A stretch of 22,173 bases of DNA from a virus: IMG/VR virus record IMGVR_UViG_3300030085_003395, positions 3,679 to 25,851 of that record, one strand, 5' to 3'. Under the pieces are notes generated by a model. It saw only the letters and a program-made list of their open reading frames with translations, did not search any database and was not told the origin of the DNA. Both the position numbers and the translations under genes were made by a program. Positions 17,701-22,173 of the stretch are shown here, piece by piece; positions within the stretch are counted from its first letter, which is position 1, and each line of letters opens with the position of its first letter.

Positions 17701-18906
17701 GAATTGCATTGGGTGACCAATATTGCTTGGATCAGATTGATCCCAAATAATCAAGTAATTTCTCTGTACCTGAATATTTTGTGGAGAAAGATAATATGTG
17801 TTTGGAATAAAGTCTCCAAACTCATGTGCCTCAGGACCAAAGTCGATATAAAAAATACCGTTTGGAAATAAAATCGGATCATCGGATACTGTCATCCTGA
17901 ATCCTGTAGATCCAACTAAAACATCTCCAACTTGAAGTGGAGATCCAGTAACTTGTCTCAGATAAACTTTAGTAATAGCACCTTGCTGATCTGTGATAAT
18001 CTTTGCAATTTGTGCGGAGGTGCTTCCATTTAAAACATCAACAGTTCTTCCAACTTCAACGTCCCCAAGATTTTGGATGATATTAGTTACACTAATTAAG
18101 ATATTGTCTAATTCAGTCTTAATTCTCCAAGTAAAGACCTCTTCAAAACCAGTATCAAGCACATCATTCTTTCTACGCCAAGCATCCAAAAAGTTGCTAG
18201 TGTGATAGTAATAAACCCCATTATCAATAACACCATCATGAGTATCCATATTTTTCAGATATGGATGCTTTACTACATCAATATTAAAATTGACTGGTGC
18301 GTTTCCTGCTGATCCCCAATCAGGTGTATGAAGAAGACCACCATTTGCAAGGATGCCAAAAGATTTATTAGTCTGCTTTAATCTTAGACCTGGATTTGGG
18401 ACATCTTTAGATCCACGATAGATAAATGTCCTATCGAATGTTTGATCTACTAATACCTTATTAGCATATGTTACTTCACTAGCAAGATATGATGGTTTTA
18501 AATTATTATCACTTTGTATTCTGAGTCTATCAGTAATATCACCATTAATTACTGTAAACGCAGCAGTGGTTTCTGAGTTGGGATCCGATTGCCAAATTCT
18601 TTTGATATCAAAAGATGGAGCAATAGTATTTGTATCTTGCTGAGGAATAAAATTAATTCTCAGAGGATCATATCCACGACCAGACTCTAATACTCTGACA
18701 TGGACAATTCTTCCAGAGTCGTCGTCAATGATTGGATATAATAATGCTTCTTGATCTGGAGTGCCACAACCAGATACAGTAAGTCTAGGAGGGTCGGAAG
18801 ATACATATCCACTTCCACCTTCTTTTACAATAACCGATCTTACTCCAAATACATCATTAAAAATTGGCTCGATTACTGCGCCCGATCCAGGAATTTCTCT
18901 AGCCAT
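14773..18906 (-). CDS. Large YHYH-domain virion protein with two cupredoxin-like modules (possible gp7 position)
   Basis: 1377 aa, starting 4 bases after the 407-aa gene stop with no recognisable Shine-Dalgarno sequence. Regions in order: GSGY-type repeats (about 25-80); a unique region with YYYH (232-235); a cupredoxin-like module (about 365-465) with His398, Cys454, His457 and Met460; the first half of a YHYH domain with DGHSKILGLSFDGYPIYGPY (505-524); an insertion carrying a second cupredoxin-like module without ligands (about 558-677); the second YHYH half with LDEYNGRFAVTPEYPNGTYA (698-717); GSGY/GGGGEGA repeats (about 770-910); a GxExixY module (940-985); an acidic GDGIPD calcium-site-like loop (1103-1126); and further repeats to the end. 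It lies directly upstream of gp8, where T4 has gp7 (1032 aa), so a baseplate wedge role is plausible, but I see no sequence similarity to T4 gp7. Gene existence is certain; function is inferred. Confidence 0.85.
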   Translation of the reverse strand: MAREIPGSGAVIEPIFNDVFGVRSVIVKEGGSGYVSSDPPRLTVSGCGTPDQEALLYPIIDDDSGRIVHVRVLESGRGYDPLRINFIPQQDTNTIAPSFDIKRIWQSDPNSETTAAFTVINGDITDRLRIQSDNNLKPSYLASEVTYANKVLVDQTFDRTFIYRGSKDVPNPGLRLKQTNKSFGILANGGLLHTPDWGSAGNAPVNFNIDVVKHPYLKNMDTHDGVIDNGVYYYHTSNFLDAWRRKNDVLDTGFEEVFTWRIKTELDNILISVTNIIQNLGDVEVGRTVDVLNGSTSAQIAKIITDQQGAITKVYLRQVTGSPLQVGDVLVGSTGFRMTVSDDPILFPNGIFYIDFGPEAHEFGDFIPNTYYLSPQNIQVQRNYLIIWDQSDPSNIGHPMQFSTTPDGTLNPTPGTLYYNSTGASNAPAADYEQLYQPIFLMHEDETNRIYYYCQHHQYMSGYTGDEGYMILDPQIEEEEMENDYYIYNFFTNSNGDPEYDRHPDGHSKILGLSFDGYPIYGPYGYDDNGSVINVRSSFRFKQGVETDGNRPQINTVETVNYTVTTVNGEYYIDGSKPSFLSLGRGKTYVFNLTDASNAGAPFYFSETSDGTHASGTIFDSGVQYFIDGSQVTESVYTAQFATATSREVRFAPKVDAPNLLYTFSTTASLYGFRCVQEGYVLGDLIQDYIYDATVGDLDEYNGRFAVTPEYPNGTYAYFMCIDDNGDPEYPYAIGPEMYGIPYFQNSEVPAVVNDFAAGAEGKVVLDNQGRVSYINMINTGDGYFGATRAEILGGEGSGATTNPGTQSVTSLVLLNEGTQFATPPTLIFEGGGGEGARGRAKVDTTGKVTRVSMIDEGDFYLEPPYVLFTGGGGEGAKGVPIIDQGKVTGIEITDPGQGYTSPPNVIFTKLVNLKRKVNSRQSFNSEAYYQTGLVKALTSNDDEIFVRSTNGFPGSGDLVINNESVFYTGKTFNSFTGVTRGTTFKYDQRVVLDLSQNDQDGISQYEFNVGDRVIRRVENSNNKIAKVYDWNPSNRELLVTFEVDELAFIDGGIPSTEDATVQFDAGIASSSGQEQPHVLVAETGSTIALLTNPLSTLVDFKFEDDDEGENNEGDGIPDLVNTNTDYLNQINLDGGIYSSLYGIEETFGGQNTTLFQVGDQVKDAAIPVKFATIIEAGALSEGVPHEALIEITLDTDGGNGLNYSTGELITGEESGITARVVSWFSSTGVLTVNQLTPYFTGDVNLGNGGYLYNFSVDSTIVDFIVQDPGINYSATPTIAIEAIGDVPAVVTANMTTAGDQIASVTVTDGGYGYPGEVTLGVYHPTATVTPAVGDTTGTGAVVQAILGGERIVGNAGAAYRIKSVKSTTLIRTTDNY
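16687..17418 (-). other. YHYH-family domain split by an insertion
   Basis: Residues 497-740 of the 1377-aa protein. The first half has DGHSKILGLSFDGYPIYGPY, the family core. The second half has LDEYNGRFAVTPE, NGTYAYF and PYAIGPEMYG, which match the family's LDxxNGRF, YHYH and PYxxG block. The eponymous YHYH motif reads YAYF (716-719), so both histidines are lost. About 160 residues separate the halves, much of it a cupredoxin-like module lacking ligands. Confidence 0.75.
17512..17814 (-). other. Cupredoxin-like module with complete putative ligands in the YHYH protein
   Basis: Residues about 365-465 of the 1377-aa protein. The pattern is a strand (YLIIWDQSD, 384-392), His398 in GHPMQF, then YYYCQHHQYMSG with Cys454, His457 and Met460, again Cys-x2-His-x2-Met. 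It lies immediately before the YHYH domain. Cys454 is encoded by TGC at 17547-17545. Confidence 0.55.
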
Positions 18907-18910
18907 TTAA

Positions 18911-20134
18911 TTAACTTACTACGTTGATAGTTCCATTCATAAGTGCATGGATAGTACACTGATAATACAATACATTTGGAGCATCCATTGGGACTGTCCA
19001 ATACAAGACTGCAGTTCCACTTCCAGACTGACCATCGGTATAAGGATTACCAGAAAGACCTTGAGTGGTTTGAATTCTAAATGGATGTGAAGTGCCTTGC
19101 ACCGTATTATCAAATGCGTATGTAAACCCTCTATACACATAGAGAGTGGGATCATTAGCAGTTGTTGGGAATCCTGGTCCATCAAACGTATAATCAGATG
19201 CCTGATTTGCCGATAACTCCCACCAAATGATTGGACTATTTGTTGCTGTCCAATCAGTGCCATTGTAAAACAGAGAGTTGCCCTGGACGATACCTGAGGT
19301 GAAATCAGTATCGGTCATCCCAGCAAATGTTGTGATGGGAGTGCCAGTATAGTTGATTGTTAATTCATCACCAACAATTGCAGTGGCAATATCTGTGCCA
19401 CCACTGATTGTAAGAGTGTCTGTTTGTGAATTTGCAGTTGTAGATCCACTATCAGAATCAATAGTAGAAAACAGGTTAATAGATGCAAGACCCGACTGAT
19501 CATCACCAGGAACCCAATTTGTCCCATTCCACTTCAGGACTTGATTGTTTGTCGGAGCGTTTGTAGTAACGTCTACATTAGTAAGATCGTCAATACCAGA
19601 ATATTGAGTTAGTAGTTTTACACGACTATCACCAGCACCACCTGCAGTGATATTCATGTTTACATAAGGACTATCATCACCATTGATAGTATAAAAATAA
19701 CCCAGGTTTCCTGTAGGAGCTGGTGCATTAGCAAGAAGACTATACTGATTCTTATAAAGAATATTAGTTGGAAAAACTACTTGATTGTCAGTGCCATTAA
19801 ATGTTGCGGTGTTAGATCCATAACCAATCGTGACATTTCCCGTGCCATTAGGAGCGACATTAATATTACCATTTGCGGATGAAACAATGTTAAAACTGTT
19901 TACATCCAGATTTGTCTCCAACTGATTGATGAAGGATGGGACAAAATTCACACCATTATATTTCAACACCTGATTAGTTGCAGCACTAGTCAAACTAATC
20001 TGAGTGTTAACGCCATTACCAATGGCGCTATAAATTTCAGCAAAATTATCATTAATCTTATCACCGCCAGTGCGGAGAGTATCTCCGCTACTGTCGTTGG
20101 CAAATGTGCCTAAATTTAGAGACTGATACGCCAT
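18911..20134 (-). CDS. Fibre-like virion protein with C-terminal cupredoxin-like domain
   Basis: 407 aa, starting at an ATG 24 bases after the previous stop and just downstream of a consensus late promoter. Residues 5-38 (LGTFANDSSGDTLR then KINDNFAEIY) match a motif I know from the N-termini of T4-like cyanophage fibre and structural proteins. Three short motifs recur: NQVLKYNGVNFVP (54-66), NQVLKWNGTNWVP (197-209) and SLFYNGTDWT (287-296). Residues 303-407 resemble a cupredoxin: a TLYVYRGFTYAF strand (330-341), His350 in SHPF, a DAPN turn (384-387), then YYQCTIHALMNG with Cys393, His396 and Met399. That Cys-x2-His-x2-Met spacing is the one seen in amicyanin. No signal peptide is present, so it is not an exported electron carrier; a copper-binding or purely structural fold on the virion is inferred. 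It is followed after 4 bases by the 1377-aa gene, presumably in the same transcript. Confidence 0.85.
   Translation of the reverse strand: MAYQSLNLGTFANDSSGDTLRTGGDKINDNFAEIYSAIGNGVNTQISLTSAATNQVLKYNGVNFVPSFINQLETNLDVNSFNIVSSANGNINVAPNGTGNVTIGYGSNTATFNGTDNQVVFPTNILYKNQYSLLANAPAPTGNLGYFYTINGDDSPYVNMNITAGGAGDSRVKLLTQYSGIDDLTNVDVTTNAPTNNQVLKWNGTNWVPGDDQSGLASINLFSTIDSDSGSTTANSQTDTLTISGGTDIATAIVGDELTINYTGTPITTFAGMTDTDFTSGIVQGNSLFYNGTDWTATNSPIIWWELSANQASDYTFDGPGFPTTANDPTLYVYRGFTYAFDNTVQGTSHPFRIQTTQGLSGNPYTDGQSGSGTAVLYWTVPMDAPNVLYYQCTIHALMNGTINVVS
18914..19228 (-). other. Cupredoxin-like domain with complete putative type-1 copper ligands
   Basis: C-terminal domain of the 407-aa protein, residues 303-407. 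Putative ligands are His350 (codon 19087-19085), Cys393 (18958-18956), His396 and Met399. A strand-rich frame ends in the usual G-x-I-x-V terminal strand. The fold is assigned by motif only. Confidence 0.6.
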
Positions 20135-20155
20135 TGGTGTCGCTACTTTTTTAGT

Positions 20156-20163
20156 TATTTATA
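20156..20163 (-). promoter_or_regulatory. T4-type late promoter box (TATAAATA)
   Basis: The minus strand reads TATAAATA here, the exact T4 late consensus recognised by the gp55 sigma factor with gp33 and the gp45 clamp. It overlaps the stop codon of the upstream structural gene and lies 21 bases before the ATG at 20134. Counting from the T4 model, transcription would begin near 20150, giving a leader of about 16 bases without a Shine-Dalgarno sequence. Confidence 0.75.
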
Positions 20164-22173
20164 GGATCTCTGGATCAATTGCTTCTTCGCCATAAAGACT
20201 TAGATCAGGTGCGGTCCAGTCATCAGGTACGGATGTTTCAACTGCAACCTCTGGATTTTGATAACCAGTGCCGCCGTTACCAACAACCACGCTACCAACG
20301 CCAACTAGTGCCTTGATATTTGCGTCAAATCCGCTGATAGAGTCAATTCTAACATTGGGTCTGGAGGTATAACCAGATCCGCCAGAAGTAACATTAACCT
20401 CGCTAATAAATCCAGAATTCAAGATTACCTGTGCGTCCGCACCCGTGCCGAATACCGACCCGAGATAGTCGAAAGTAATTAGAGAGTTGGAAGATTCAAT
20501 AACCGCAACTTCACGATCTTCTGTCTCACCTTGAATCGTGATGAAGTCACCAGCTTCGATTGGTGGGACAACTTCAGCAGCGTCAACGTCTGCTTCAGAT
20601 CCGACGTAAGAGAATGCGACGAAGGTCGATCCAACGCGAGGAATTTCAGAGAAGATGATTCTAGAACCAACAATCTCAAAACCAACTCCAGGTTCTTGTA
20701 ACACACCATTCAAGGAAACAATGATATTGTTTTCTGGTCTAATCGTAGAAGACTGGACACCTTCCGTCAATGTTAGCGAGTAGAAAATATCATCGCGCTT
20801 GAGGTTGAAGGTTTGACGTAGAGAGTCAAATTCAAACGAGATATCATCCAACTGTCTCAATTTACCAATATAGAATCCATTGAAGGAAGATCCTTGTGTT
20901 GGAGCTTCAGTAAACTGAATCTTATCAGAGAATGTAGTGTATCCACCAGATGCACCTGGAGGTTGCAGAATGCCATTAATGAAGACCAAGATGTGACCTT
21001 CTGTGTCTGGAATGTATTGATTGCCATTATCAATCGTCAGATCAAATGTGGTCTGAGTGCCATCAAAACCAACGAAGAATCTCTTAACTCTTGCCTTCAA
21101 CTCAACATATTCATTGATCGATGCTTTGAATCCATTGGAAGACTTGATACTATCTCTGCCAGAGATAGATCCAACAATATCACTTAGATAAAGTCTCTTA
21201 GAAATACCAATGGTTTCAATATTTTGAATCAATGCACCACCCGCGCCCGCGTAGGAAGTTTTACCAACAATTTGAGCACGACCTTCAGGGAATCCTTGAC
21301 CCTCAAGATAGTATCCAATCTCATCACCGTTGGTGATACTTCCCTCAATCACGGTTGCGTAGATATAATTATTATCAAGATCTAATTCAGTAACAATTGC
21401 ATAATTTTGAGAATCTCTTGCGCCATTTACAATCTTGTAAATGTATTTGCCAACTTCAAATGTATTCAAATTATTTACAATCGAGATTGCAAATCTGTCA
21501 TGACCAAGAGATGAAATTCTATCACCAACCTCAATATCGATTGTGCCAGCAAATTGCTGAATATCGACATATGCTCTAGAACTTTCAGGATATACAACTG
21601 CAGTCTTTTCAAAGTCACCAGTGATTGTATCTGTATCAAGCGTAAGTTTACCGCCAGCATTTGACGTTACTGCCGCTTCATTTGTAATCTGCTGGACACT
21701 ATCTCCAGTTGCTCCTGAAGTGTAAGCAAGGAATTCTACATTAGGTGTAAAGATACCCTTAGTATCAATTAATTGCAGTCTAAAGTCAATATTTCCAATT
21801 TGTGCTGATGCGCCACTTGTTTGACCTTCCATTGTATCGAGAAGTGCCCAAGCACCTGCACCCGCATTCATAGCAATATCGACATATTCATAATTAGGAT
21901 CGGTGTGTGTTGCATAAACAACACCAACAACTGATGCATCACCTTGTTTTTGAATTGTTTCACCAATCTGGAAGACTCCACCAGCACCTTGAGTAATTTC
22001 TCCCTCAACTCTTAATCTCTGGAAGATCTTAACGATCCTGCCTTCATTAGTAGTGAGAGATTCAACTTCAGCAGAGATATCAGATTGCTTACCATACATA
22101 TAGTCTGCACTAAACAATCCACCACCCAGAGGAGTAGGAATACTTCTATCACCATAAACTTTAGATGGGATAG
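20159..22173 (-). CDS. Large virion structural protein, N-terminus outside the window (partial)
   Basis: The frame stays open to the window edge. The first in-frame candidate start inside the window is a TTG at 22117, but 18 further sense codons lie upstream (IPSKVYGDRS then IPTPLGGG), so the true start is beyond 22173. Residue numbers count from that TTG. Residues 93-108 hold a GQTSGA-type beta motif. Residues 346-421 and 427-507 are two diverged copies of a module centred on FINGILQPPG and SLNGVLQEPG, each followed by an I-x-F-x-E-x-P strand. The C-terminus has two GSGY/GTGY motifs (near 579-583 and 615-619). No catalytic residues, signal peptide or membrane segment are visible. It ends 24 bases before the 407-aa gene, and a late promoter overlaps its stop. 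By T4 synteny it lies in the gp6/gp7 region, but I see no gp6 signature. Baseplate or fibre structural role is inferred from content and neighbours. Confidence 0.8.
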   Translation of the reverse strand, partial: IPSKVYGDRSIPTPLGGGLFSADYMYGKQSDISAEVESLTTNEGRIVKIFQRLRVEGEITQGAGGVFQIGETIQKQGDASVVGVVYATHTDPNYEYVDIAMNAGAGAWALLDTMEGQTSGASAQIGNIDFRLQLIDTKGIFTPNVEFLAYTSGATGDSVQQITNEAAVTSNAGGKLTLDTDTITGDFEKTAVVYPESSRAYVDIQQFAGTIDIEVGDRISSLGHDRFAISIVNNLNTFEVGKYIYKIVNGARDSQNYAIVTELDLDNNYIYATVIEGSITNGDEIGYYLEGQGFPEGRAQIVGKTSYAGAGGALIQNIETIGISKRLYLSDIVGSISGRDSIKSSNGFKASINEYVELKARVKRFFVGFDGTQTTFDLTIDNGNQYIPDTEGHILVFINGILQPPGASGGYTTFSDKIQFTEAPTQGSSFNGFYIGKLRQLDDISFEFDSLRQTFNLKRDDIFYSLTLTEGVQSSTIRPENNIIVSLNGVLQEPGVGFEIVGSRIIFSEIPRVGSTFVAFSYVGSEADVDAAEVVPPIEAGDFITIQGETEDREVAVIESSNSLITFDYLGSVFGTGADAQVILNSGFISEVNVTSGGSGYTSRPNVRIDSISGFDANIKALVGVGSVVVGNGGTGYQNPEVAVETSVPDDWTAPDLSLYGEEAIDPEIL
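20597..21082 (-). repeat. Two tandem 'NGxLQxPG' protein modules
   Basis: In the partial upstream protein, residues 346-421 and 427-507 (counted from the TTG at 22117) share a pattern: a Q-T-F strand, then an I-x-V-x-x-N-G-x-L-Q-x-P-G turn, then I-x-F-x-E-x-P, then G-S-x-F-x-x-F-Y-x-G or the like. Similarity is at protein level only and the bases have diverged. Such NGxLQ modules recur in phage tail and fibre proteins. Confidence 0.6.

Noticed and set aside
14773-18906. Naming the 1377-aa protein gp7 outright
   Set aside because: Only position supports it. I can see no shared sequence with T4 gp7, so the name is offered as a possibility only.
18911-20134. Reading the 407-aa protein as a phage-borne plastocyanin for host electron transport
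   Set aside because: There is no signal peptide, the N-terminus is of fibre type, and it lies in a late structural operon. A virion-associated domain fits better.
1-22173. tRNA genes, insertion sequences or integrase-type attachment sites
   Set aside because: No cloverleaf-like segment, transposase or terminal inverted repeat was seen, and coding density leaves almost no room for them.

Overview
The window is a late structural block of a T4-like myovirus, most likely a marine cyanophage. Every supportable gene is on the minus strand, genes abut or overlap, and almost every base is coding. The virus type rests on one clear homologue (T4 gp8, baseplate wedge), one probable homologue (gp13, neck protein, only its first 33 codons), T4-type late promoter boxes (NATAAATA) at three gene starts, and very large beta-rich virion proteins of the kind cyanomyoviruses carry. 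The moderately AT-rich composition fits Synechococcus or Prochlorococcus phages, but nothing here identifies the host; another marine T4-like phage is possible.

Layout in transcription order (high to low coordinates). (1) 22173-20159: a structural protein whose N-terminus lies outside the window. (2) Late promoter at 20163-20156, then a 407-aa fibre-like protein ending in a cupredoxin-like domain and a 1377-aa protein holding a second cupredoxin-like domain and a split YHYH domain. (3) Late promoter at 14765-14758, then gp8 (510 aa, expanded by inserted modules), a 2439-aa DUF4815-type structural protein, and two small coiled-coil proteins, closed by a rho-independent terminator at 5423-5399. 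(4) Late promoter at 5393-5386, then a 1746-aa repetitive tail fibre with an Mtd_N-like N-terminus, followed by the start of gp13.

The order gp8 ... fibre ... gp13 matches T4, where genes 9, 10, 11, 12 and wac separate gp8 from gp13. None of those five is recognisable here; the 2439-aa and 1746-aa proteins and two small ORFs occupy the interval. By position the products should assemble into the baseplate, its fibres and the neck. Several beta modules ('TSGA', 'GSGY' and 'FPGSG/GxExixY' types) recur in different proteins of the block, including inside gp8, which suggests module shuffling among baseplate components.

The most unusual content is three cupredoxin-like modules in two adjacent structural genes. 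Two carry a full putative type-1 copper ligand set (His ... Cys-x2-His-x2-Met, the amicyanin spacing). The third sits inside the YHYH domain and has all four ligand positions replaced. No RNA genes, insertion sequences, CRISPR arrays or plus-strand genes were found. No gene-free stretch exceeds about 80 bases.
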